A stretch of 64,000 nucleotides of DNA, taken from positions 5,119,422 to 5,183,421 of the forward strand of contig JAYGXS010000007.1 of assembly GCA_036362985.1 (NCBI GenBank). Reading direction: 5' to 3'. Under the pieces are notes generated by a model. That model was given only the letters and a program-made list of their open reading frames with translations. It made no database searches and was not told the DNA's origin. Every line of letters begins with the position of its first letter. The first letter of the stretch is position 1. Shown piece by piece: positions 25,101 to 33,439 of this stretch. Both the position numbers and the translations under genes were made by a program. This DNA is from Ligula intestinalis. Lineage: Eukaryota > Platyhelminthes > Cestoda > Diphyllobothriidea > Diphyllobothriidae.

Positions 25101-26905
25101 GCTCGAAACTAGACTCCTTAAAGGAAGTCTTATTGCATCAATTATATCGTTCAAGTACTCACAAAATATAGACTTTCTTGCGAATCTTTCGTGGGCATTT
25201 CCATTTTAATTTTAATGTGTGATGTACTAAAGCAAACGTGGTTTTCGAAGTTTTTGAAGTTTTTCTATCCATTCGTTGCCACGTTTTACCTTTATCCTAC
25301 GGTAGAAGCAACAGAGAAGCGCTTCAAAATAGTTTGCGATATCAGATGGCCCGAACGCCCACTAAAACCCCACACGGCTCAAAAACATCTAAACGCACCC
25401 TTTGCTTTTCCTTCTGTAATTTTAGAAGTAACCCTTAGTGACACCTTCATAAGTTATCAGTTTAAATGTTTAAAAACGTTTAATTGAAAATACTCAAATA
25501 ATATCCACCCCATTTGTAAAATCCACAGGTCATTGAGCATTTAGAAATGCCAGCTCCAGCCCAACGCCGACAGGATACTTCGGTAGCGCACTCAAAAGAC
25601 GCAGCAAGTTTTAGTTCACAATCCAGACTCTTTTCTGAGGTAGGCAGTCTTTGAACCCTAGTCAGTCTTTGGTTCTCAGCACCCTCAATGCATTTGTGTC
25701 ATTTTCACTGTAATGCTTGCTTTAAGAGTGGCCCCTAAGCAGTCTGCTTTTTGTGCTCGTATCTGCATCCCTAGTAAATTGTCCATCTCATGAAATGTCA
25801 ACGGAAATACCGAAAATTGCTTTCGGTTCGAACATATTTATCAAGTATGCTTGTAATATTGATTAGGATGTGACTTAATCTCAATATATTTCAGTTACCA
25901 TAGGTTGCCGCCTTTTCAAACAACTTACTGTTGACCAACATCAAGAATGGCTGCTTAAGTAGCAGGCCTTTCTCTCATTGATTTTCAGTGCCTTAATAAA
26001 TTCAAATATATGTTATAGAGCAAGTGCACAAAATGTTATTTCTTGTCTTTGTTTTGTGGCAAATTAGGCCTTTTCCGACTTTTATACTTTAAGAAAAGGT
26101 ATCTATCGGTTTTCAAAAATGGTTTTAGATTGCTGAAAACTTTTGAACCTTACCGGCTGTACCACTTGAATTCAAGGTCTCCAAACTACATGCTGTGTGC
26201 ATTCTGTCTTGCGATAAGTAAATATTTCCTTACAGTGTGAGGAAGAAGCTATATACTTCTCATAAATTGTATAATTTATAAGCAGCATTAAAAAGTTGAC
26301 AAATGCGCTGCTTTACAAATGCACATTTCATGGTTGTAAAAACTTTCATAATTTGAGTTTTTAAAGTGAAAGATGCTCAGTGGTTAAGAAGGCATAATGT
26401 CTCACTAAACGAGTACAGTAAAAAAATTTGTGCATTTTTCCAAAACATATATTTGACTTTATTAAGATAGCGAAAATCAAAACTACATACTGCATGATCA
26501 ATACTACGTAAGTAGCCATTTTTAACAGAATAACCTTCTTGCTGGTAGCCAAACGGAAGATGATTAAAAAATTGACTTCCTGAGATGACTGAAATATATT
26601 GAGATTAGTTCGCATGCCAACCACAACTAAAGCCATGGTCAATTAATACGTTCGAATCGAAAACACATTTCAAAATTTCGGATTTAATTTTGTGAGACAG
26701 ACAACTAACTGTAGTTGCTGGAACCCTTGTGATTCAACAACAACAACTTAATCATCTTTCCCTTCTGTAGCTGCAAAAAAACTTGAAGGCAATTAAGCAA
26801 GACCGACTGCAGGAGGCAAGGGACGAAGTGTCGAAAATTGCTGCCGAATTGACTGAAGACCTTCAAAGCAGCCTACAATACGACCTTCTTAGCTCTGACG
26901 TCTAA
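7179..26905 (+). CDS. XRRA1: XRRA1-like leucine-rich repeat protein, 15 exons
   Basis: Exons: 7179-7424, 7485-7599, 7633-7730, 8008-8147, 8228-8413, 9113-9349, 12985-13278, 14449-14572, 17051-17292, 17384-17663, 20112-20226, 22386-22507, 23740-23853, 25529-25639 and 26771-26905. Phases join without a stop, giving 2,559 bases (about 852 residues, close to the roughly 790 of the vertebrate protein). Leucine-rich repeats occupy about residues 85-345 and 440-520; the rest is polar and partly helical. The order of repeats, a long insert, a last repeat ending in VVLEGNPITT and a basic tail match X-ray radiation resistance-associated protein 1, whose biochemical role is poorly known. The ATG at 7,179 follows an in-frame stop. 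Most donors read GTAAG or GTATG; that at 7,731 (GTCAGT) is the weakest. Further 5' exons cannot be excluded. Confidence 0.85.
7485..9349 (+). CDS. XRRA1: XRRA1-like: first leucine-rich repeat block (exons 2-6)
   Basis: Successive repeats read CLDISGRNF, LRTLDLSLNEI, LDLSFNFVRPDDL, LCVLRLTGNEIAHLP, LEELHLDSNKLKD and LRYLNLASNEFTAFP, the LxxLxLxxN pattern of a solenoid. Exon breaks fall between or inside repeats: phases are 0, 1, 0, 2, 2, 2. The last exon (9113-9349) leaves the repeats for a basic Ser/Lys-rich linker. Acceptors at 8227 (ctttcag) and 9112 (cttgtgcag) are strong; the acceptor before 8008 must be the second of two adjacent AGs, because the first would add an in-frame TAG. Confidence 0.85.
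9350..11990. other. Intron 6, left part, no element recognised
   Basis: AT-rich intronic sequence of the XRRA1-like gene. The frames at 10,825-11,246 and 11,426-11,869 show no recognised domain and overlap on opposite strands. Confidence 0.5.
12000..12420 (+). repeat. Dispersed repeat R2, copy 1
   Basis: It shares blocks with 25,790-26,140 (+) and 26,345-26,660 (-): 'taatctcaa(c/t)atat', the 'aagta' block, 'attcaaata', 'ttggaaaa' and the 'ggtatctt' block, in the same order. Unknown AT-rich family; copies are diverged. Confidence 0.55.
12985..17663 (+). CDS. XRRA1: XRRA1-like: linker, second LRR block and basic region (exons 7-10)
   Basis: Exon 7 (12985-13278) is a charged linker (SFYGSWVDYDEVVVPRS) rich in Lys and Arg. 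Exon 8 ends in LFPCLEKLDLSFNQ and exon 9 opens with IRDDEEILPVIVCPKLQEVV: a repeat pair split by an intron that carries an RTE-like LINE relic on the other strand. This pair, followed by a GNP motif and the helical KISREVEEILSRHCGI, is the part most like vertebrate XRRA1. Exon 10 continues with SLKKLDVDEALRKQREEDRQ, a probable helical or coiled-coil stretch, and then a Ser-rich segment. Confidence 0.85.
13700..13805 (+). repeat. Short dispersed repeat R3, copy 1
   Basis: It matches 30,458-30,565 in order: 'gcgcggcgctt...gcc', 'gga(c/t)tatact', 'cttac', 'ggtaag(t/c)tg', 'caggtaa' and 'ttgaagtagac'. Both copies are about 105 bases long and in the same orientation. Unknown family. Confidence 0.65.
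15600..16740 (-). pseudogene. RTE-like LINE reverse transcriptase relic in intron 8
   Basis: On the - strand, broken frames read in order as conserved reverse-transcriptase blocks: CENYRNRSLIDFAAKIFTII, RPNQAGFRTGRACVDEIFTL, LFNFAIDWILGKA, LTDLVFDIALLAS (the catalytic YADD position decayed to VFDI), VGVSINAGKTKIFS, CLGARLMVSGQRKDDIVSRI and FDHYCLKTILPVRYTDF. This order is typical of RTE-type LINEs of flatworms. The domain between GRACVDEIF and the LFNFAIDW block is lost or unreadable, and many stops interrupt it. It is antisense inside the XRRA1-like intron. Confidence 0.85.
17888..17975 (+). repeat. Left arm of an intronic inverted repeat
   Basis: About 88 bases whose reverse complement recurs at 18,437-18,525, with shared blocks TTTGTACA, GGCAAAGAT, ACTAGATTAGCAGAA, AATGACGTCAT and AGCTGCAGAC. 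The enclosed 460 bases contain a GC-rich part and an AATAAA. It may be a foldback or non-autonomous DNA element. Each arm contains the 8-base palindrome TGACGTCA. Confidence 0.75.
18437..18525 (-). repeat. Right arm of the intronic inverted repeat
   Basis: Partner of 17,888-17,975 (see there). I could not define sharp ends or a target-site duplication outside the arms. Confidence 0.75.
19030..19410 (-). repeat. SINE family S1, one copy plus a partial tandem copy
   Basis: The + strand runs 'gttgatgaacgttcaccga', a Pol III-unrelated body ('cttgggtctcatttcttgg', 'ctgacagcag', 'tatttctggc'), then a decayed tRNA-like head at about 19,230-19,280. From 19,284 the body repeats in direct orientation (acttgttccgctctgc...). 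The best-preserved head is at 22,810-22,872. The element is read on the - strand, with the tRNA-like head at its 5' end. Confidence 0.7.
19653..19695 (-). ncRNA. Hammerhead-like motif with a perfect 7-bp hairpin
   Basis: On the - strand a GGATTCC-CGAC-GGAATCC hairpin (19,668-19,685) is followed directly by GAAACGTAAGGCAAATAAA. Upstream, CTATGA stands where CTGATGA would be expected. The downstream tail (ttgttccagtgatcg...) matches the tails of the other motifs. Core mutations make activity unlikely. Confidence 0.5.
19744..19900 (+). repeat. SINE family S1, partial inverted copy
   Basis: It holds blocks of the S1 body in the opposite orientation to the copy at 19,030 ('gtatgactggctgaagacggc', 'agaaatgg', 'gcaagcattggac'). 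No intact tRNA head is visible. Confidence 0.55.
20112..26905 (+). CDS. XRRA1: XRRA1-like: C-terminal exons 11-15
   Basis: Five short exons of 111-135 bases, all with clear acceptors and GTAA or GTAGG donors (20,227, 22,508, 23,854, 25,640). Exon 12 carries a helix (CLKELRDLVSCDDLHLAKML) and exon 15 an acidic, heptad-like helix (LQEARDEVSKIAAELTEDLQ) before TAA at 26,903-26,905. The AATAAA at 27,138-27,143 could be the poly(A) signal, but that sequence is also shared with a repeat at 29.4 kb. The long introns between these exons hold SINEs and other repeats. Confidence 0.8.
20480..20925 (+). repeat. A-rich dispersed repeat R4, copy 1
   Basis: It shares, in order, a 'gataggcttttt' block, 'actcatactagcgtct', several 'aaactaaa' runs, 'tggatggactctgtcg', 'tgtggtgaaa' and 'gcagttaggcgaagt' with copies at 24,715-25,105 and 28,870-29,265. 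Unknown family. Confidence 0.65.
22690..22872 (-). repeat. tRNA-derived SINE, family S1
   Basis: On the - strand it begins with a tRNA-like head at 22,872-22,810. An A-box-like TGGCTCAATGG is followed about 30 bases later by a B-box-like GAGTTCAAGCC, the layout of an internal Pol III promoter. The body follows to about 22,690. A further degraded body copy (with gttgatgaacgttcaccga) adjoins at 22,913-23,050. SINEs of this type are moved by a partner LINE; the partner is not identifiable here. Confidence 0.75.
24715..25105 (+). repeat. A-rich dispersed repeat R4, copy 2
   Basis: Same block order as at 20,480 ('ggatacaatg', 'aaggtttccccattaaag', 'actcataatagcttc', the aaacta-rich part, 'atggacagtgtcgta', 'taagtatgcagctatgcgaagt'). 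It lies in the intron before exon 14 of the XRRA1-like gene. Confidence 0.65.
25790..26140 (+). repeat. Dispersed repeat R2, copy 2 (left arm of a foldback)
   Basis: Inverted partner of 26,345-26,660: 'taatctcaatatatttcag', 'aatggct(g/a)ctta', 'attttc...ttaataaa(t/g)tcaaatatatgtt' recur in reverse complement, about 200 bases away. The pair could form a long hairpin in the intronic transcript of the XRRA1-like gene. Confidence 0.65.
26345..26660 (-). repeat. Dispersed repeat R2, copy 3 (right arm of a foldback)
   Basis: See 25,790-26,140. The arm ends about 110 bases before the last exon of the XRRA1-like gene, so its position could matter for splicing of that exon. Confidence 0.65.
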
Positions 26906-27059
26906 AAAATGCTTCAGTACCTCTTTTCACCGAGACAGGCAATTTTGCCACAACAACCACACACACGCATGCACACACAAGAAGGCCTTGGCTACTTGTA
27001 CACACACACATCTAAAAACGCAAATCACCTTAAATGTTGAATAAGAGTTTTATTCTGCA

Positions 27060-27150
27060 CTCAGGTTCTCTTTTGGGTAAATTATGAGCATATTTAAACT
27101 TTCTATTTCTGTGGATAGCGAGTTATCTTCATGTGAGAATAAAGAATTAA
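27060..27150 (-). repeat. Repeat block R5, copy 1
   Basis: It matches 29,360-29,460 ('cttttgggtaaat(t/a)atgag', 'ggatagcgag', 'cttcatgtgagaataaagaat'). The longer copy at 29.4 kb runs into a hammerhead-like motif read on the - strand. This copy also supplies the AATAAA that could end the XRRA1-like transcript. Confidence 0.6.
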
Positions 27151-27479
27151 TTATCTACTATTGAATTCAGGTCCACAATTTCCGTGATTTCCGTGTGAAA
27201 GTGTTCATTTAATGAATATGAAGAAGTGTGAAAAATCGGGGAAAGAGGTCAATTTGTCCATGCTTTCGCAGTCATCGACTTCTCCATTATCAAAGACATA
27301 CAAAGGACAGTGATACTTGCAGACATCTTGACCTAGGCGCATTCGCATGCTTATGGGCAATTCTGCTGCAAACCTAATAACTTTTGCTACATTCTGCAGC
27401 TCCTTGACGAATAAACGGAACTGAAGGAGCAAACAGTTGTCATAACTGAACTCATTAGTCGATGGGGAAACTAAAAAAC

Positions 27480-27760
27480 CGTTGATTTTCGCCTCTGCGT
27501 GTCACAATGACTATCTGTGAATGCACAGGGGTCAACCGAAATGTTAAATGTGCAGACGAAAATCGATAAATGCCTTGAATGTGCGCTGATTCGTTGCGTC
27601 AGCAATGAACATCCTGCCTTGCGGTGTTGGCATAAGATGATGTGGTGGTCTGTCTGTTCCCCGAGCGGTGATTTGCTTTGGCCAAATTTACTCTCCGCAG
27701 CGAATACGGATTGGGCAAATCGTTGCACTTGTTGATGGATTAGGGGCCCGTGAACCAACA
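27480..27760 (-). repeat. Inverted PLE 3' fragment
   Basis: On the - strand it repeats the C-terminal and post-coding part of the PLE at 28,150-28,400: both read, antisense, as ALIRCVSNEHPALRCWH / ALIRCVSKEHLALRCWH and share the 'gatggatt(a/g)ggggcccgtgaacca' block. It joins head-on to the forward PLE at about 27,760, forming a foldback. Confidence 0.8.
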
Positions 27761-28318
27761 AAGTCTCACGGACCTCAAAATTTGGGCAGCGATCTTTTAC
27801 GTAAAAATGTCTCGGAGGTTGTCGGCCGCTTTCTCACACCACTTGGAGTTGGAGTCGCACACAGGCCCGAAGCAACCATAAGGCGTCAGATCATGACGCC
27901 AAAAGACCCACTGCCACGGCAAGAAACATCTGGAATCGTCAACAGGATCTTGCACAGTTGCGGGCAAAGCAACCATGTCGGAGAAACTGGCAGGTTTTTC
28001 AGGACGCGCATTGCCGAAAACGCGGTAGCAGTGCGGCGAAATGATGCCAATTCTCAAGTTACAACTCATTCGATGAAACTCGGCCACACATTCAAATTTG
28101 ATGAGGCCAAAATTTTCGCAAGCGATCACAATCGAGTATGCCGAAAATTACTTAATCATGGTTCACGGGCCCCCAATCCATCAAAAAAAGACAACGATTT
28201 TCCCAATCCATATTCGAAACTGAGACTAAATTTGGCCACAGCAAATTACCGCTTGCGGAACAGGCAGGCCACCACATCATTATATGCCAACACCGCAATG
28301 CCAAATGTTCTTTGCTGA
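27761..28318 (+). pseudogene. Penelope-like element, 3' part with GIY-YIG domain (copy 2)
   Basis: An uninterrupted frame of about 185 codons from 27,761 covers GVAHRPEATIRRQI, PLPRQETSGIVNRI, a GIY-YIG-like NHVGETGRFFRTRIAENA, then HTFKFDEAKIFASDHN and the tail SKLRLNL, ending at 28,318. PLE GIY-YIG nucleases normally show xYxGxTGR and an acidic residue in the xEH helix; here the helix keeps Glu (RIAENA) but the His is lost. No reverse transcriptase precedes it: the 5' side is replaced by an inverted fragment. It is a truncated, probably dead copy. Confidence 0.85.
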
Positions 28319-28434
28319 CGCAACGAATGAGCGCCCACTCAAGGCATGTATCGATTTTTTCTGCATTGTAGAATTTTACGGCAGAACCCTGTGTACACAC
28401 AAAGTGGTTCTGCTGCTGTTCTGTGAGTACGTCT

Positions 28435-28468
28435 CTGATGATGTATCCGCGACGGATTTCGAAACGTC
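28435..28468 (+). ncRNA. Hammerhead-like motif after PLE copy 2
   Basis: CTGATGA (28,435-28,441) is followed by a perfect hairpin ATCCG-CGA-CGGAT (28,445-28,457) and then GAAACGTC (28,461-28,468). CTGATGA and GAAA are the conserved hammerhead core and GTC the cleavage triplet. The minimal ACGT stem III is self-complementary without a loop, as in PLE ribozymes thought to act as dimers. Stem I is not convincing in the simple reading. It lies 117 bases after the PLE stop codon. Confidence 0.65.
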
Positions 28469-28869
28469 AGACGAATAACATATTGTCCCAGCGATCGAGT
28501 CGTCTTCTACTTCTAACAATGACTATGTCAAGGGAAAAACTTTACACTTGCTCGACTAGACGACTCAAACCAAGTGATAAATCCTTTTGTGAACTGCGTA
28601 TAATGACAGAAATTTTGGCTACGGGAAAAGCATAAAACGTATGGGTGAGAGTCTCGTTTCGAGTTCACTAGAACAAACGAAAACCCCAGCATCCTATAAA
28701 AAGGAACCGATGGCAGTAGGCATTAAATGGTTGGGGTATTTTAAGGAAAAAAAACAATTTTAAAATTTTAAAAAATAGGAAAAATTATTTAAAAGACCCA
28801 ATGCTTGGTGCGCGATAAGTAAACTGAGAAATTCAACAAATAAGAAACCAGGGCTGCCCCGTAGTACTC

Positions 28870-29265
28870 ACTCAAGTTGGATACAATCCTACACCATGTC
28901 TAGATTGAATTAAAGAAATTGAGTTAAACGATGAGAGATCGGCTTTTTCTCCGTCTTTAAACACATGACGGCTTCTTAACCAAAGCACAACCGCCTTCCG
29001 CCAAAATATTGAAACTAAAGTAAATTCAACCACAAACTAAAGTGCATAAAAACTAAACTAAAACTGATAAAACTTAATAATAATTGTAAAACTGAACTTA
29101 AGGCTGAACTTAACTAAAATAATTAAAAATAAAATGAACGTATGATGGTTGAGATATCCGTTTGAGGTAGCGCATGGTGGATGGACTGTCGTACATTTAT
29201 GGTGAGAACATTTACCTACTAATACGAAATAAGTATGCAGTTATGCATAGTGAACCAAAAACGAG
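28870..29265 (+). repeat. A-rich dispersed repeat R4, copy 3
   Basis: Same block order as at 20,480 and 24,715 ('ggatacaat', 'gatcggctttttc', 'acggcttctta', 'aaactaaa' runs, 'tggatggactgtcgta', 'acgaaataagtatgcagttatgc'). Confidence 0.65.
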
Positions 29266-29359
29266 ATTTACACTCAATTTTTGATCGTAGCAAAGACTTT
29301 CACGGTCCTTGCCATACATGTCGGTGACATTCGATAATTGAAACACTATCTACCCAATT

Positions 29360-29545
29360 AGTGCGTATTTGTCTTTTGGGTAAATAATGAGTATACATAG
29401 TTTTCCTATTCCTCTGGACAGCGAGCTGTCTTCATGTGAGAATAAAGAATCAGAAGAAGTGGTTGCGTTCACCGGAATCGTAATTTTATTCATCTGAGCG
29501 TTCGGGCTCTTGCGGGAGTCCATCGTCTGAGATAGACCGTCCACG
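29360..29545 (-). ncRNA. Repeat block R5, copy 2, with hammerhead-like motif at 29,486-29,533
   Basis: On the - strand the motif reads as a CTGANGA-like start (CTCAGACGA), GGACTC, a loop, GAGCCC, then a decayed GAAA (CGAACG) and CTCAG. It aligns with the better motif at 35,861-35,909. No PLE coding sequence is attached. Confidence 0.45.
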
Positions 29546-29619
29546 AAAAGTGAGCAACAGTTTTAGGGGGTAGGAACCAATCAGGAAGCTATTGTGCACA
29601 GAACCCTTATGTTGCTACC

Positions 29620-29890
29620 CCACAAAGTGGTGGCCATTGGCGACGTCAGGGCTGATACTGACGGCGTCCGTTCGTGTCTGAGAGCGTCTGACTGTATGAG
29701 GGAGAGTTGATGAGGGCAACTGCCTTCAGATGATTATTAATTACGTTCAAGTTCTGGGTGATTGGTGTGTTCGATTTTCCGAGGGCGCCTCAATTGCAGA
29801 GGCCTCTGTTGTGTTGCCAGGGGCGGCAGTTGCGTGTTCAAGTGGTCCTTGCGCAGCCGAGAGTATATGAACACACATGTGGACGAGCAT
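29620..29890 (+). repeat. Dispersed repeat R6, copy 1
   Basis: It shares an ordered set of blocks with 63,370-63,650: 'gtggcca(t/c)tggcga(c/a)gtcagggct', 'ctga(c/g)...gcgtc', 'gttcaagt', 'attggtgtgtt', 'gttcgagtgg/gttcaagtgg'. Same orientation. Unknown family, not obviously coding. Confidence 0.6.
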
Positions 29891-29944
29891 ATCTATATAG
29901 ACATAAATAGTTGACAATCGGCGGGAATTGCGGCTCAAACGTTA

Positions 29945-30285
29945 GCCTAATACTTTTGAAGCACTTTTACTATGTCGCCCATATCGATTTCTGTGGACGA
30001 GGCCTTACTTAACGCCAAGCAATATGCATAAAGATCCAATGTCGATTGGGTATGCATAAATAGAGATAAAAGCGACTGCAGCCTTAACCTAATTCTGTTG
30101 AACAGCTTATACTTTGTGACCCTTATCATTTAATCTGGTTGAGGTCTTAATGTAGGCACGAGTTAAAGGCCAAAACATTGAAAAGCACAAAATATACTCA
30201 CATTTTAAGCTGAACGCAGTGATGTTTGCATCATCCAGTTTCTAGGCATATCTACCATACAGTACGGCGAGTGCTACATGCAACA
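29945..30285 (+). repeat. Degenerate satellite-like repeat R7, unit group 1
   Basis: It contains two related sub-units about 140 bases apart ('gtggacgaggcctta' near 29,993 and 'ctggttgaggtcttaa' near 30,133) plus the shared blocks 'atgcataaagatcc', 'tgtcgattgg', 'ccttaacctaatt' and 'catcatccagtttctagg'. Related groups occur at 32,455, 33,440, 33,785 and 35,060. Confidence 0.65.
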
Positions 30286-30457
30286 AAGAGACCCTACGTG
30301 GAGAAACGTGGTGAATAATTTTAACCAATGAACGTGTGAAATGGCTGGCAAATACATTGGCGGGCGTTTAATGTTTGCATTTGTCGTGAAAATTTAAAAA
30401 AAATTGAAGGAAACACATTTAAAGCTTTTTGAAAGTTACTTCACATGTAAGTTTTAA

Positions 30458-30565
30458 GTGCGCGAGGCGCTTTGTGCCGCGGATTATACTTAACTTACTC
30501 CAGAATGGTAAGCTGAACCACAGGTAATTTGAAGTAGACAACCTCCTAACCACCATTTACACCAT
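30458..30565 (+). repeat. Short dispersed repeat R3, copy 2
   Basis: Partner of 13,700-13,805. Confidence 0.65.
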
Positions 30566-31430
30566 AAAAAAACTGTTTAAAATAATATAATATAATATAC
30601 AATGCGTAAAAACGTCGAAACGCCTGCTAGACTGTTGGTCGTTTTTCCTGCATTTTTATTGGTTTCACGTTTATCCACCAACTGTTCCAAATACGCACTC
30701 AACATGCAACATGCGTAATTTTTTAAAAGTTTGATCAGTACTTGCATACCGGCGTGATCGCATTTGCAAAAACTTAGAAATAATAATAACCAGCATTAGG
30801 CATATCAAGTACTGACAAGAACTCAAAAAAGTACTAAGTAGTTTTTTTAAGAAAAATAAAATTGACCCGATAACGCATAAGTTCCGAAGACGTAAAAAGT
30901 AGCTTTACATTTGAACACTAGATTTAAATATTTTTATTAGTTGATAGCGGAATGTTAAAAATTTCTTTAACTTAAAAAGAACCTTTCTTTTCTCAAACTA
31001 TTTTTCTTCATAATACCATTAATGGATACTTATTTATTGAATATCGGCGAATAAAGTCCGGCATCAGTTCGATCGTTTTACTGTCTTCATTGATAAAACG
31101 ATAAATTGTGCTTCTCTCTGACGTTTGCATCCAAACCTTAAAGATAAGGTGAACATAAAAAACCTTTACAAAAAAATGAGTTTATGGATAAACGTTCTGC
31201 TGAAGATGGACATACGATTCCCATAAAAGGTGACCTCCTTATAAAATGCTTTTTTTATATGTTCATCTGACGAATTGCTCTGTATAATAACCAATTTCAA
31301 GATAATGTTACAATGAAATTGGAGACTTTTGTTAATTTTTTTAAATTTTTCAAAGATGAACAATTCAATTGGGCTGAAAATGAAAGAACTTACTCTTTGT
31401 TTTTAGTATTTCGGCAAGATAGGCACCACA
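30566..31430. other. Unassigned AT-rich sequence
   Basis: No gene or repeat terminus recognised. A small AATAT-like microsatellite sits near 30,583-30,600. Confidence 0.4.
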
Positions 31431-31436
31431 GTATAG

Positions 31437-31575
31437 CTATTTCGGGCTATTGGCTCTCATCAGCTGTGGGCAGCCAACTCTAATGTAGCCCCTAAAATTG
31501 CCACCACACCGGAGTTTCGAACTCGCCTCTCGCCGGACAGGGGCAAACGTCCTAACCATTGACCCATCGAATTCG
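31437..31575 (-). repeat. tRNA-derived SINE head, family S2
   Basis: On the - strand GAATTCGATGGGTCAATGG (A-box-like, about 31,571) is followed by TTAGGACGTTTGCC and, about 35 bases on, by GCGAGTTCGAAACTCC, a good B-box (GGTTCGANTCC type). The body continues for some 60 bases. It differs from S1 and is probably a separate SINE family. Confidence 0.7.
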
Positions 31576-31799
31576 ATGTCTTGCGAGATGTTGACCGGGA
31601 GTATATATGGCATTTGTTTGTACACCGATCGATCTTTCAGGATGTGCCCATCCTGGATTGGTGCTTTCGCAAATCTGGCCAACCGTTTGTGTTTTCTCCT
31701 TATAATAGATTATTTTTCGCATAAATTCATTGATTCCGCGATCTCTTATTGGCCTACAAATGCAAAAAGTCTGGTCATACAGATGGCCATTTTTTAAAA

Positions 31800-32450
31800 T
31801 ACTTATTATTCTTCTATCTGTTCCGTCTCGTTATGATACATAAGCGGAACGTGTAGTTTACAAAAAGTCTCTTTCTACCTGACTCACATTTAAAAAGGTC
31901 TACATTACGTCACCTTCACGGTAACATAAATAACAATATTCGCTTATGCGCTCATAATTATCAGTGGAGTAAAATAATTTTGTCATACAAACTTATTTCT
32001 GAACTTTATGGCTCAAAACTTAACAGAAAAGCAAAAATAATTTTTTAAACTTTTATTGTCGCTTGTTTCTGTAAATAAATGCAATTCCTTAACTTTCGTT
32101 TCACTTTTATTTGAGAAACTTCAGACAAATTATTCCAGTTCTGTAAAGGATTATTTTTCGCCTTTTTTACTTATCCTAAAATAATTCCACAACAAAATGC
32201 ATATTTATGCAAAATTTGTTTATGTCGTACCTCATAGCAAAGAAAATCTCTTCCGTATAAACTTCCTCATACTTAAGCCAAAATTATGTCTATTTCGCTC
32301 CATAACGTTAAGTGAGAGGGCAACTTTCCAAAATAAGGCCTTTTAATTATGAAATGCACTAAGTTAATCAAAATAACTTGTCCAAAAATGTGCTAAAATA
32401 CCAAGTTAAATTGCGTCATGAAAGTTGCATGCAGAAATTTCCATACTGCA
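31800..32450. other. Unassigned AT-rich sequence
   Basis: No coding domain or repeat head recognised in this stretch. Confidence 0.4.
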
Positions 32451-32454
32451 TATA

Positions 32455-32690
32455 TAGGAGGTAAAGAGATCATCTGTCTATTATATAAGGGTAAGTAGAG
32501 CCACTTGAAAGTCTGCAATAATGAGGGCCTACACTTCGACGTAAGTCTGTTGAAGAGATAATAATTTTTGACCTATATCAACTTATTTTGTCGAGGCCTT
32601 AATTTAGGCACAAACTGAGGGCCAAAGCATTTCAGCAAAAATTTCCCTTTTCAACCACAACAATTAAAGTTTTATAAAATAGTTTCCGGT
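32455..32690 (+). repeat. Degenerate satellite-like repeat R7, unit group 2
   Basis: Shared blocks: 'agagatcat(c/a)tgtc', 'cggtgataatg/ctgcaataatg', 'cgacgtaagtctgttgaa', 'acttattttgtcgaggccttaatttaggcacaaa'. Confidence 0.55.
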
Positions 32691-32940
32691 AACCTGTGAA
32701 ATTCTTTTTGCACAAAATGCAGCGGGTGGAATTATTTACTTATACGCACACTGCTACATTCCGTAGCATTGTTACAGGGCCAAGAGCAGGCCCCTCTCAA
32801 AATAAGCAATCGGTCACCTGCAAAAATTATATGGGCACACATTGCGCTGACTACTTCGCTGCGTGTCCTGCGCGATCGATGTTGCTTCGCTGACTTACGC
32901 TGGAATCCACGACAGGACACAATATTAAAAAAGTAATATA

Positions 32941-33370
32941 TTCATTTTTCATTGAACTTTCCTTCAATTAAATTGGCAAACTTTATCTCCAATGCCTCCC
33001 CCATTTCAAGAATTTTTAAAATCATGTCACTTACGGAGGTCCGCGCACTCAACCATTCCCTTGATCAACTCAATGTAAAACGCGACAACTTGAATCGTGT
33101 TTTTTTAAATTCCTTAAACAATCCACTTATTACGTCTTCTGTATGTCTGAAATGCTCCAATCGCCTGTTCCGTTATACCTCGAAGTGTATTCACCGGAGT
33201 ACGAATGTTCAACGATGACTGTTCATCAAAAGAGCCACCAGTTTTATATCTGCTCAAATTGCGTTATACTCGCTCGAACTCTCCGTGGAGTACAGGTTAA
33301 AGATAAAACTATTTAAACCGAGAATGGCAAGGACGCCATGAGTGGTTACGTTCGATGAAGCATAAATAGC
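32941..33370 (+). other. Unassigned frame, possible old gene or element fragment
   Basis: A frame of 88 codons (32,952-33,218) continues with stops to about 33,340. I do not recognise it. It could be a relic of a retroelement gag-like or gene fragment, because the composition is coding-like, but no motif supports a function. Confidence 0.25.
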
Positions 33371-33439
33371 TCAAATCATAATCGATTTAAAAAATTTCCA
33401 AAAAAACCTCCTGGGTAAAGCAGCCAGTGCTGTGCCTTA

